Source: Planctomycetota bacterium
GTDB taxonomy: Bacteria > Planctomycetota > Phycisphaerae > Sedimentisphaerales > Anaerohalosphaeraceae
Reading direction: 5' to 3'
DNA: 6,408 nt
NCBI GenBank assembly: GCA_012519365.1
Contig: JAAYQH010000212.1
Coordinates: forward strand, 1 to 6,408
The position numbers and the translations under genes were made by a program. Under the pieces are notes generated by a model, which saw only the letters and a list, made by a program, of their open reading frames with translations, did not search any database and had not been told where the DNA came from. Positions 1 through 5,925 of the stretch are shown here, piece by piece (position 1 is the stretch's first letter; each line of letters opens with the position of its first letter).

Positions 1-396
1 CATTTTACGCGAGCCGTGGGCAATTTGACATTGTCCGCTCTGGATAAGCCGGATGCCCGTCATCACCTCTTCGTACGGCACGCAACAGCCGCTGTCGGAA
101 AACATCACATAACGTCCGCGACTTTCGAGGATGCCCGTGCGTACGGCGCAGCCCTTGCCGCGGTTGCGTTCCAGCCGAATCACACGCACCGGCACAGGGG
201 CCCGATCGGCGCATTGCTGAGCAATGTCAGCCGTCTGATCGCGACTTCCATCGTCAACAATCAGTATTTCACCGCCGCCGGGAAACTGGGCCAGAAACGC
301 CGAGGCAGCGGCAATGTCGCCGCCGACTTTTCGCGCCTCCTCGAAGGTCGGAATAACGATTGAAAGCCCGATAGGTTCTGTCGTTTTATCATTCAT
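1..396 (-). CDS. Glycosyltransferase family 2 (DPM1/ALG5-like), N-terminal 132 residues, cut by left edge
   Basis: This is the start of a GT-A fold family 2 glycosyltransferase, which transfers a sugar from a nucleotide-sugar, in the DPM1/ALG5 branch often to a polyprenyl phosphate at the inner face of the membrane. The frame is open to the left edge, so the C-terminus is absent. Residues 11-19 (LSIVIPTFE) are the first beta strand. Residues 46-51 (IVDDGS) are the nucleotide-binding aspartate motif. Residues 78-88 (NRGKGCAVRTG) are the 'NxGKGxAVRxG' motif typical of DPM1/ALG5 relatives. GSRK at 128-131 matches the later conserved GSR. Where most relatives have DxD (DAD), residues 101-103 read DSG. 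ATG 396 is chosen because an in-frame TAA lies 18 bases upstream; there is no well-placed Shine-Dalgarno (the nearest GAGG is 18 bases away). It is transcribed divergently from the symporter gene. The family call is firm; the acceptor and donor are unknown. Confidence 0.88.
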   Translation of the reverse strand, partial: MNDKTTEPIGLSIVIPTFEEARKVGGDIAAASAFLAQFPGGGEILIVDDGSRDQTADIAQQCADRAPVPVRVIRLERNRGKGCAVRTGILESRGRYVMFSDSGCCVPYEEVMTGIRLIQSGQCQIAHGSRKM

Positions 397-502
397 AAAT
401 ATCCGTTTACTTTACCTCAAAGCCTTAACGCTGTGAAGACTTTTCTTCGTATATGGGACAAAATAAAGACAGAAATTCCGTGATTGTTTTATGTATTTCT
501 TG

Positions 503-530
503 TTGAATCTCGGCCTGAAATCCAGATAAT
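503..530 (+). promoter_or_regulatory. Candidate sigma-70-type promoter for the symporter operon
   Basis: TTGAAT (503-508) and GATAAT (525-530) are separated by 16 bases. Each differs from the -35/-10 consensus (TTGACA/TATAAT) at two positions or fewer. Transcription would start near 537, leaving a leader of about 43 bases before ATG 580. This is a by-eye match in an A/T-rich region, where chance matches are common. Its correct placement and orientation upstream of the three-gene unit are the main support. Confidence 0.4.
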
Positions 531-543
531 AACGACAAATATG

Positions 544-569
544 CTTAAAAAAGGAATGTGACTTTTAAG
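544..569 (+). repeat. 7-bp inverted repeat overlapping the symporter Shine-Dalgarno
   Basis: CTTAAAA (544-550) and TTTTAAG (563-569) are perfect inverted copies with a 12-base spacer. The right arm ends in the AAG that begins the symporter AAGGAG site (567-572). In RNA this could form a weak hairpin of one G-C and six A-U pairs that partly covers the ribosome binding site. As DNA it could be a protein site. Chance occurrence is plausible because the sequence is A/T-rich. Confidence 0.3.
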
Positions 570-579
570 GAGAAAGAAA

Positions 580-2649
580 ATGGGGATTTTGGACATTGCC
601 GTTTTTCTGCTTTTTGTGGTGTGTGTGGTGGGGCTTGGACTTTATAAGAGTCGCCATGAAGAAACCGGCGAAGACTATTTTCTGGCAGGGCGAGGCCTCA
701 AGTGGTGGCTGATTGGGTTTTCCCTGATCGCCGCCAACATTTCTTCCGAACAATTTGTCGGCATTAGCGGAAACGCGGCAAGCCACGTTGGGTTAGCGAT
801 CGCCAGTTATGAATGGATGGCCGCCATTACGCTTGTGGTGGTGGCATTCTGTTTTCTGCCTTATTTTTTGCGGGCCGGTATCTTTACAATGCCCGAATTT
901 CTCGAATATCGCTATAACCCCTGGGCGCGCTTGATTATGGCAGTGTGTATGTTGTTGATTTATATGTTGCTTTTGGGCGCGATTACCTATTCGGGCGCAT
1001 TGACCATCAACACAATGGCCGATGAAATGGAGATGTCATTTGTACCCACGCTCGCGCAGGCTTCTCTGATCATTGCGATTATTGCCATGGTTTACGTTGC
1101 CGCCGGCGGTCTGAAGGCATGTGCCTGGGCTGATTTGATTCAAGGCAGTGCCCTGATCATCGGGGGGGCGGTTATTATGATTTTTGCGTTCCATATGCTC
1201 GGCAATGTAGAACAGGCTTCCTATATTGAGGACGTGGGAACCGGAGCGGTAGCGACAAAGACGTTTACCGAAGAACAGGGAACCATACAGCGGTTTTTGG
1301 ATTTGAACAGCGTGCGTCTGAATATGTTTCTGCCGAAAGATGATGCGGTTTTGCCATGGACGGCATTGCTGTTAGGGCTGTGGATTCCCAATTTCTATTA
1401 TTGGGGACTGAATCAATACATTACCCAACGAACGCTCGGCTCAGCGTCTCTTGCCGAAGGACAAAAAGGAATTGTTTTTTCGGCATTTATGAAACTTCTG
1501 ATTCCATTTGTAATTGTTATTCCCGGTATTATCGCGTTTAATCTCTTTGCACCGGAAATGAAAGTCAGAGCGATTTACGATAACGCGACGGTCATCGGCA
1601 GATATGCTCTGGCCAATCCCGATACAAAACTGGTTGTCGTGGTTCAAGACCCATCTCCTGAGCAAATTGAAACCCACCAACCCGGGGTTTTTATGCTGGC
1701 CGTATATCCGGACGCCGAGGCAATCAAGGCCGCACGGATTCGCAATCCTTATGTGCTTCCCATTACTAAAAATGAATACGACAAACTCGAACCCCATCCC
1801 TACTCGGTTTTCACCTCGGACGACAAATCGATTGAAACCGTTTTCCCGGCATTGACAGAAGAATTAAAGGCCTACAACAAGGCTGTCGAGGCAGCGGCCA
1901 GAGCAGCCGGCGCGCGGGTTTACACCGAAAAGTTTATTGGCTATAAATACGATTCGGCGCTGGGGCAGCTTCTCAGTAGAGTGCTGCCGCGAAATGTCGG
2001 TTTGGTGGGCTTTGTGTTGGCGGCTCTTCTGGGCGCGATTGTCAGTTCGCTGGCGGCCTTGCTAAACGCGGCATCAACCATCTTTACAATGGATATCTAT
2101 ACAAAATATATAAACCCGCAAGCCGGCCAAAAAGTGATCGTTCTGTTGGGACGAATCTGTGTCGTGGTCTTTTCGGTGATCGCGTTTTTGTTGGCTCCGC
2201 AACTGGGTAATCCGAAAATCAGCCACAGTATTTTTATGATTATTCAGGAAAGTCAGGGGTTCCTCTCGCCGGGCATTTTGGCGGTATTTGTCTTTGGGTT
2301 GGTCATCCATAAAGCGCCGCGGTGTGCTGGTGTGTGGGGGTTGTTAACCGGCATCGCGGTTTATGGCGGGCTGAAGTATCTGTCGATGATGCACAAACTC
2401 ATGGAAATCCCGACGATGAGCCTGGTCATCGGGAACTTCCTGAACCGCATGGCGGTGACCTTTTTTGTCTGTCTGGTTGTAATGACCCTTGTAACGCTGG
2501 TCAAGCCTTTGGCTCAGCCCGTTGAGTTCAAAATTAATACCAAAATTGAGCTGCATACGTCGCAGGGCGCCAAGATAGCCGGGGTTGTCGTCGTGATTTT
2601 GACATTGATTCTGTATATTATTTTCAGCCCGTTGGGTGTGGCTCGATAA
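580..2649 (+). CDS. Sodium:solute symporter (SSS/SLC5 family), vSGLT-like sugar transporter with large loop insertion
   Basis: This inner-membrane protein couples Na+ entry to uptake of a solute, probably a monosaccharide. About 14 membrane helices are visible (roughly 4-22, 43-64, 74-98, 116-140, 154-176, 183-207, 258-283, 295-322, 472-505, 517-540, 550-577, 583-602, 620-645, 664-685). Compared with my memory of Vibrio vSGLT, sugar-site residues are kept: N53 and E57 (ANISSEQF), E78 (YEW), N271 and gate Y274 (NFYYWGLNQY), K305 and Q556. So are Na+-site S489/S490 (AIVSSLA) and the TIFTMDIY signature (500-507). At 689 residues it is longer than vSGLT (about 540). Most of the excess is a hydrophilic stretch around 324-455 between helices 8 and 9, which should face outside the inner membrane. 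AAGGAG at 567-572, 7 bases before ATG 580, supports the start. The kinase gene follows almost directly, pointing to import then phosphorylation. The exact substrate is not determinable; galactose, glucose or a related sugar fits. Confidence 0.93.
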   Translation: MGILDIAVFLLFVVCVVGLGLYKSRHEETGEDYFLAGRGLKWWLIGFSLIAANISSEQFVGISGNAASHVGLAIASYEWMAAITLVVVAFCFLPYFLRAGIFTMPEFLEYRYNPWARLIMAVCMLLIYMLLLGAITYSGALTINTMADEMEMSFVPTLAQASLIIAIIAMVYVAAGGLKACAWADLIQGSALIIGGAVIMIFAFHMLGNVEQASYIEDVGTGAVATKTFTEEQGTIQRFLDLNSVRLNMFLPKDDAVLPWTALLLGLWIPNFYYWGLNQYITQRTLGSASLAEGQKGIVFSAFMKLLIPFVIVIPGIIAFNLFAPEMKVRAIYDNATVIGRYALANPDTKLVVVVQDPSPEQIETHQPGVFMLAVYPDAEAIKAARIRNPYVLPITKNEYDKLEPHPYSVFTSDDKSIETVFPALTEELKAYNKAVEAAARAAGARVYTEKFIGYKYDSALGQLLSRVLPRNVGLVGFVLAALLGAIVSSLAALLNAASTIFTMDIYTKYINPQAGQKVIVLLGRICVVVFSVIAFLLAPQLGNPKISHSIFMIIQESQGFLSPGILAVFVFGLVIHKAPRCAGVWGLLTGIAVYGGLKYLSMMHKLMEIPTMSLVIGNFLNRMAVTFFVCLVVMTLVTLVKPLAQPVEFKINTKIELHTSQGAKIAGVVVVILTLILYIIFSPLGVAR

Positions 2650-2655
2650 GAGGAG
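2648..2655 (+). promoter_or_regulatory. Ribosome binding site that decides the kinase start (favours GTG 2662)
   Basis: AAGAGGAG overlaps the symporter stop codon (2647-2649). It touches the first in-frame ATG (2656) with no spacer, but lies 6 bases before the in-frame GTG at 2662. Other genes here have spacings of 7 (symporter), 8 (EEP lipoprotein) and 7 (cysteine protein). GTG 2662 is therefore the better start. The overlap with the symporter stop suggests translational coupling. Confidence 0.65.
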
Positions 2656-2661
2656 ATGAAA

Positions 2662-3903
2662 GTGAAAGTGACTACCGATGAACAGGCCTTTGGAGCGTTA
2701 AAGAAACTGGCGCTCGAGGCGAATCTGGATTTGACAGGGGCAAAGGTCCGTCGCTCGTCGTCGCGGTTTTGTCTGGGCGTCGAGCATGGGGACTACAATG
2801 GAACCGAGCTGTTTGGTGTGGGGACCGACCGATTTATCTGGATGGCTTACAAACCCAACGGCACGAACACCATGCGTTTGTACAGCGGCAATTTTCCGGA
2901 TGACGGTGTGGTAAAGTTTGAATTGGGCAATGTGCCCGCCCCTCGTTCCGCTGAGATAGCCGATACGTGGGCGCGATTCGCTTACGGCGTGGATTATGTT
3001 TTGCGTCGTGAGGGTTTGCCCCTGACAAAGGGAATGGATGCGGTGTTGATCGGCAATATCCCCGGCGGGGGGATGAGCCGCAGTGCGTCGTTGACACTGA
3101 ATCTGATTCTTTCGGTGCTGGATGTCAATGGATTGGCTGCCCCGGACATGATGGAGGTGGTCGATTTGGCCCAGAAAGTCGAGAACGATTACATAGGCTC
3201 ACCCTGCGGCAAGCTCGACCAAATTATGATTGCTTTTTCCAAGGCCGGTATGGGCACGCACTACAAACCCGCCGATCGTTCGATTGACTATGTGCCGCTG
3301 GGCGCCGGGGCCAAAGATTTTCGAATTATGGTGATGGATACCGGCACCGTGCGACCGGGTCTGGAAAAATCGACTTACAAAGTCCGCCGCGCCGAGTGCG
3401 AGGAACTGGTCCAAAAGGCCAAACAGGCCGGCTTTGAGATAACGTGTCTGGCAGATATACGCGATGATGCATTGTTTGAGAAAATCAAGGCCTATTTTGT
3501 AAAGGATGTCCCGCATCTGGTTGCTCGGATGGACTATATTTATCATGCCCAGAAGCGGTTTTACGAAATGATGGACGCCTGGAAGGCTGGGGATATTGAG
3601 ACGGTTGGACGGATTTTCCGGCAGGACGGTATTGGCCTGCGCGACGATTATGTAATCTCAGGGCCCGAGCTGGAAACGATGTGTGATATTGTGCGGACGG
3701 TGCCTGGGGTTCTGGGTGAGCGAATGCTCGGCGGCGGCGATAAAGGGGCGGCCGGCGCTCTGGTATTGGCCGACAGTGCCGAAGCAGCCAAACAGGCCGT
3801 GGATATTGCCTATCCCCGCAGTCGTCCGGCTTTTGCCGATAAATACGCAGTTCACACATGCAAAGTGGTGGACGGCATTAAACTCTTTGAGAACGTCCTG
3901 TAG
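2662..3903 (+). CDS. GHMP-family sugar kinase, galactokinase-like
   Basis: Predicted cytoplasmic kinase that phosphorylates a monosaccharide at C1 with ATP; galactokinase is the nearest well-known relative. Numbering is from GTG 2662 (413 residues; ATG 2656 would add two). Motif 1 (34-47) keeps R35, E41, H42 and D44 in the galactokinase spacing (RxxxxxEHxDYNG), though galactokinase's 'GRVNLIGEHTDY' reads SRFCLGVEHGDY. Motif 2 (134-144) is PGGGMSRSASL, where consensus is GxGLSSSASL. The SPCGKLDQ segment (180-187) carries the likely catalytic base D186. TYKVRRAECEE (238-248) matches the galactokinase EYxxRRxxCE element with Y239. Motif 3 (352-366) reads GERMLGGGDKGAAGA where galactokinases have RMTGGGFGGC. 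Length is normal for galactokinases (about 380-420). Position just after a sugar symporter supports a catabolic or salvage role. Galacturonokinase, arabinokinase or another anomeric kinase cannot be excluded, so no symbol is assigned. Confidence 0.87.
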   Translation: MKVTTDEQAFGALKKLALEANLDLTGAKVRRSSSRFCLGVEHGDYNGTELFGVGTDRFIWMAYKPNGTNTMRLYSGNFPDDGVVKFELGNVPAPRSAEIADTWARFAYGVDYVLRREGLPLTKGMDAVLIGNIPGGGMSRSASLTLNLILSVLDVNGLAAPDMMEVVDLAQKVENDYIGSPCGKLDQIMIAFSKAGMGTHYKPADRSIDYVPLGAGAKDFRIMVMDTGTVRPGLEKSTYKVRRAECEELVQKAKQAGFEITCLADIRDDALFEKIKAYFVKDVPHLVARMDYIYHAQKRFYEMMDAWKAGDIETVGRIFRQDGIGLRDDYVISGPELETMCDIVRTVPGVLGERMLGGGDKGAAGALVLADSAEAAKQAVDIAYPRSRPAFADKYAVHTCKVVDGIKLFENVL

Positions 3904-3928
3904 CAATTAAGGACAGGGTGTTTCGTTT

Positions 3929-3934
3929 AGGAGG
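3929..3934 (+). promoter_or_regulatory. Strong Shine-Dalgarno for the EEP lipoprotein gene
   Basis: A full AGGAGG lies 8 bases before ATG 3943. The 39-base gap after the kinase stop holds no obvious terminator, so the gene is probably read from the same transcript but initiated independently. Confidence 0.7.
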
Positions 3935-3942
3935 TTGTATCG

Positions 3943-4851
3943 ATGCGACAGTGGCTTTGGTCTTGGGGATGCGTGTTAGTGACGGCGCTTGTCGGTTGTG
4001 CAGTGTCCGAAAAAATCGCCCGACGGGAAGTGCCGTTTCAAACCGAAGGCGATAACATCAAGGTGATGACCTTCAACATTCGGTATGGTACAGCCGCTGA
4101 TGGCCCGAATCAGTGGGAGTATCGACGAGAAAGGGTCTTTGATCTGATCGCACGCCACGGAGCTGACGTGGTCGGCCTGCAGGAAGCGCTGGACTTTCAG
4201 GTTGAGCAGATTCACAATGCCCTTAAGGGCTATGCCCTCGTAACCGCCGGACGCGATGATGGCAAGATGGCCGGAGAACATTGCTCTATTCTTTACCGAA
4301 CTGAACGGTTCAAACTGGCGGATTCCGGTACCTTTTGGTTTTCCAATTCACCGTGGGTGTCCGGCTCTAAACACTGGGGAAACCAGATTCCCCGTATCTG
4401 TACGTGGGCAAGATTGGTGGAGCGTGATACGGACAGGGCATTATTTGTCTATAATCTCCATTTGGATCATCAATCACAAACCTCTCGATTCAAAAGCGCC
4501 GAGTTGTTGGCCCGCGTCGTATCGCAGCGTGAACCGAAAGATCCGGTGATCGTGATGGGCGATTTCAATATGGGACTGGACAACCCGGCGATGCTCTATC
4601 TGAGGCGTCTGGGATATCCCAATGCACCGGTCGAACTGCTGGATAGCTGGCGGTTGCTGTATCCGGACAAACCGGAGATACGGACGTTTCACGGGTTTGA
4701 AGGCGGCACCGAAGGCATCAAGATTGATCACATCCTCATTGAACGCACAACAAAGGTCTTGGATGCTCAAATCGACCGCTGGTCTGATGAGCAAGGCCGC
4801 TACCCTTCGGACCATTACCCTGTAACCGCTGTGTTGCAACTGTGGAATTGA
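3943..4851 (+). CDS. Exported lipoprotein of the endonuclease/exonuclease/phosphatase (EEP) fold
   Basis: A metal-dependent phosphodiesterase or phosphatase of the DNase I/EEP superfamily, probably lipid-anchored outside the inner membrane. The N-terminus is basic and hydrophobic and ends in a lipobox LVGC, with C19 as the expected lipidated residue. The catalytic set is complete: FNIR with N45, LQEA with E81, NLHLDH (171-176), GDFN with D207 and N209, KIDHI with D262 and H263, and SDHYP with D290 and H291. The length (302) is normal for single-domain EEP proteins. A strong ribosome binding site supports ATG 3943. It follows the symporter and kinase genes and may share their transcript. Members of this fold cut nucleic acids, phosphoinositides, sphingomyelin or sugar phosphates, so the substrate is unknown. 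Given its neighbours and export, one guess is release of a sugar from a phosphorylated compound in the periplasm, but this is inference only. Confidence 0.9.
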   Translation: MRQWLWSWGCVLVTALVGCAVSEKIARREVPFQTEGDNIKVMTFNIRYGTAADGPNQWEYRRERVFDLIARHGADVVGLQEALDFQVEQIHNALKGYALVTAGRDDGKMAGEHCSILYRTERFKLADSGTFWFSNSPWVSGSKHWGNQIPRICTWARLVERDTDRALFVYNLHLDHQSQTSRFKSAELLARVVSQREPKDPVIVMGDFNMGLDNPAMLYLRRLGYPNAPVELLDSWRLLYPDKPEIRTFHGFEGGTEGIKIDHILIERTTKVLDAQIDRWSDEQGRYPSDHYPVTAVLQLWN

Positions 4852-4954
4852 ACCCGATGCGTTCTCGGTTGCTCTGTGCTTTTGGGCAAGTATTTCTGAT
4901 AGACGAGATAGGTATTTAAGTGAACGGATTACCTGTTTTATAGGAGGCTTGGAA
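4852..4954. other. Short intergenic region after the symporter-kinase-EEP unit
   Basis: These 103 bases separate the EEP gene from the cysteine protein. An imperfect hairpin (arms 4851-4857 and 4865-4870, one bulged C) follows the EEP stop but has no clean T-run, so it is a poor terminator. No promoter with both boxes at good spacing was found. The gap is long enough that a transcription break could occur here. Confidence 0.4.
4942..4947 (+). promoter_or_regulatory. Ribosome binding site that decides the start of the cysteine protein
   Basis: AGGAGG lies 7 bases before ATG 4955. An in-frame TTG at 4949 is only 1 base away from it and is therefore unlikely to be used. Confidence 0.75.
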
Positions 4955-5173
4955 ATGGCAATTCAGCATCAAGGTCCAGCATGTCCGGAATGTATCTATT
5001 TTGAACGTGTCGCCGAGGGACACGGTGAGTGTCATCGTTACGCGCCCCGTCCCAATACGCCGGCTTTTATCTCCAAGGCCGATGCCTTAGGCGCCTACAA
5101 GACAGACATCCATTGGCCCAAGGTTTATGACAGCAACTGGTGCGGTGAGTTTACCTCGCGTACCGGCGGCTGA
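4955..5173 (+). CDS. Small four-cysteine protein, 72 residues, uncharacterised (possible metal-binding)
   Basis: I do not recognise a function. The protein has CPEC (C10, C13), ECHRY (C26) and a C-terminal NWCGEF (C63). This C-x2-C-x12-C-H ... W-C-G-E-F layout resembles short conserved hypothetical proteins from varied bacteria, in which four cysteines could hold a zinc ion or an iron-sulfur cluster. Between the third and fourth cysteines lies a conserved-looking segment ending in HWPKVYDSN (53-61). There is no signal peptide or membrane helix, so a cytoplasmic location is expected. The start is set by AGGAGG 7 bases before ATG 4955. The stop lies 42 bases before the queE ATG on the same strand, so the two may be co-transcribed. 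That it is a real gene is well supported by the ribosome binding site and cysteine pattern; its role is open. Confidence 0.8.
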   Translation: MAIQHQGPACPECIYFERVAEGHGECHRYAPRPNTPAFISKADALGAYKTDIHWPKVYDSNWCGEFTSRTGG

Positions 5174-5174
5174 C

Positions 5175-5198
5175 GGCCCATAGGGTGATTGAGGGGCC
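5175..5198 (+). repeat. GC-rich inverted repeat between the cysteine-protein gene and queE
   Basis: GGCCC (5175-5179) and GGGCC (5194-5198) could pair as five G-C pairs around a 14-base loop. The right arm includes the only purine-rich run (GAGGGG, 5191-5196) ahead of queE. It lacks the T-run of a terminator and does not match the preQ1 riboswitch patterns I know. It may be chance. Confidence 0.25.
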
Positions 5199-5215
5199 TG
5201 TATCGAGATCGATCA

Positions 5216-5887
5216 ATGCGAATCAGTGAATTTTTTTATTCGCTACAGGGCGAAGGGTTTTTGGCGGGTGTGCCGAGTGTATTTATTCGCTTGGCCGGTT
5301 GTCCGTTGCGGTGCAAGTGGTGCGATACCGCCTACGCATGGGATTTTCAGTCAGGAACAGAGCTCTCTGCTGAATCGCTGCTCAGCCGAGCGGTTGAATT
5401 TCCAACGCGGCATCTTGTCGTTACAGGTGGAGAGCCGCTGGTCCAAGAGAATTTAGCAGTGTTTTTGAAGGTCTTCGCTCAGGCCGGCTATCGCATTACC
5501 GTAGAAACTGCCGGGTTGTGTTTTGTCCCCGATTTGCCTGTTTTTCTGCTAAGTATCAGCCCCAAATTATCAAATTCAGTAAATCCAGGCAACCCTATTC
5601 CGGAGTCTGAACGACTGAATTTCGATACCTTGTCGGCTTTGCTGCAAACGTACCCTTACCAATTGAAATTTGTGGTTGATACCCCACAGGATTTAGATGA
5701 AATCGCCGATTGTGTTCAGCGACTCGGCTCTGTGGATCCGGAACGGATATGTCTTATGCCCCAGGCCGTCAGACGGGAGGACTATATTAAAAAATCACTC
5801 TGGCTGGCTGAGTACTGCCTTCAAACCGGTTTTGCCTTTTCGCCGCGGTTACAGGTGATGCTCTACAACGGGCAAAAAGGCAAGTAA
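5216..5887 (+). CDS. queE: 7-carboxy-7-deazaguanine synthase QueE (radical SAM)
   Basis: QueE rearranges 6-carboxy-5,6,7,8-tetrahydropterin to 7-carboxy-7-deazaguanine, a step toward queuosine in tRNA and other 7-deazaguanines. The short 223-residue protein has the family's hallmark start ISEFFYSLQGEG (3-14). The cluster-binding motif is C29-x3-C33-x2-C36, followed by D37-T38, whose threonine is expected near the Mg2+ ion. GGEP (71-74) is the SAM-contacting element. VETAG (96-100), SPKLSNS (115-121), LKFVV (150-154), MPQ (181-183) and the C-terminal SPRLQVMLY (209-217) all align with QueE. Length fits the family (about 210-245). ATG 5216 is chosen because homologues begin a few residues before this motif. 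A longer TTG start at 5189 would add nine unconserved residues. The Shine-Dalgarno is weak: GAGGGG is 19 bases upstream and only GAGA is near. No queC, queD or queF is present in the window. Confidence 0.95.
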   Translation: MRISEFFYSLQGEGFLAGVPSVFIRLAGCPLRCKWCDTAYAWDFQSGTELSAESLLSRAVEFPTRHLVVTGGEPLVQENLAVFLKVFAQAGYRITVETAGLCFVPDLPVFLLSISPKLSNSVNPGNPIPESERLNFDTLSALLQTYPYQLKFVVDTPQDLDEIADCVQRLGSVDPERICLMPQAVRREDYIKKSLWLAEYCLQTGFAFSPRLQVMLYNGQKGK

Positions 5888-5925
5888 ACCGTTTTATTCC
5901 TGTTCACCCCAATCGACAGAGTAAG
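5888..5925. other. Convergent intergenic gap between queE and the DksA-like gene
   Basis: Only 38 bases separate the two stop codons. A weak pairing AACGG (5867-5871) with CCGTT (5889-5893), followed by a T-rich stretch, is the nearest thing to a terminator. Its 17-base loop and five-base stem make it doubtful, so no terminator is claimed. Confidence 0.35.

Larger units (their letters stand above)
397..579. other. Divergent intergenic region between glycosyltransferase and symporter genes
   Basis: These 183 bases separate two divergent genes and should hold promoters in both directions. They are visibly more A/T-rich than the flanking coding sequence. I see a plausible plus-strand promoter (503-530), a short inverted repeat GAAGA-CTTT-TCTTC at 435-448, and a 7-base inverted repeat at 544-569 overlapping the symporter ribosome binding site. 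No clear minus-strand promoter, RNA gene, riboswitch or small ORF with a good start was recognised. Confidence 0.6.

Noticed and set aside
16..363. Long plus-strand open frame at the left edge
   Set aside because: It lies antisense to the glycosyltransferase, whose motifs are clear, and it has no recognisable domain or ribosome binding site. It is a shadow frame.
435..448. Inverted repeat GAAGA-CTTT-TCTTC as a regulator binding site
   Set aside because: The arms are only five bases, there is no second copy in the window, and no regulator gene is nearby. It is noted only as part of the intergenic region.
3485..3859. Minus-strand open frame of about 124 codons inside the kinase gene
   Set aside because: It is antisense to a well-supported GHMP kinase and its composition (many Arg and Pro) is typical of a shadow frame.
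4474..4839. Minus-strand open frame of about 121 codons inside the EEP gene
   Set aside because: The sense strand encodes the complete EEP active site, and the antisense frame shows no family features.
4851..4870. Possible terminator after the EEP gene
   Set aside because: The stem is short with a bulged C and is not followed directly by a T-run.
4882..4912. Candidate promoter TTGGGC ... GATAGG before the cysteine protein
   Set aside because: The spacer is 19 bases and the -10 match is poor; it is not distinguishable from background.
5174..5215. preQ1-type riboswitch ahead of queE
   Set aside because: The 42-base gap shows a GC hairpin but not the conserved preQ1 aptamer pattern, and there is little room for one.
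5867..5898. Possible terminator at the end of queE
   Set aside because: There are only five pairs around a 17-base loop; the T-rich stretch after it is suggestive but not enough.
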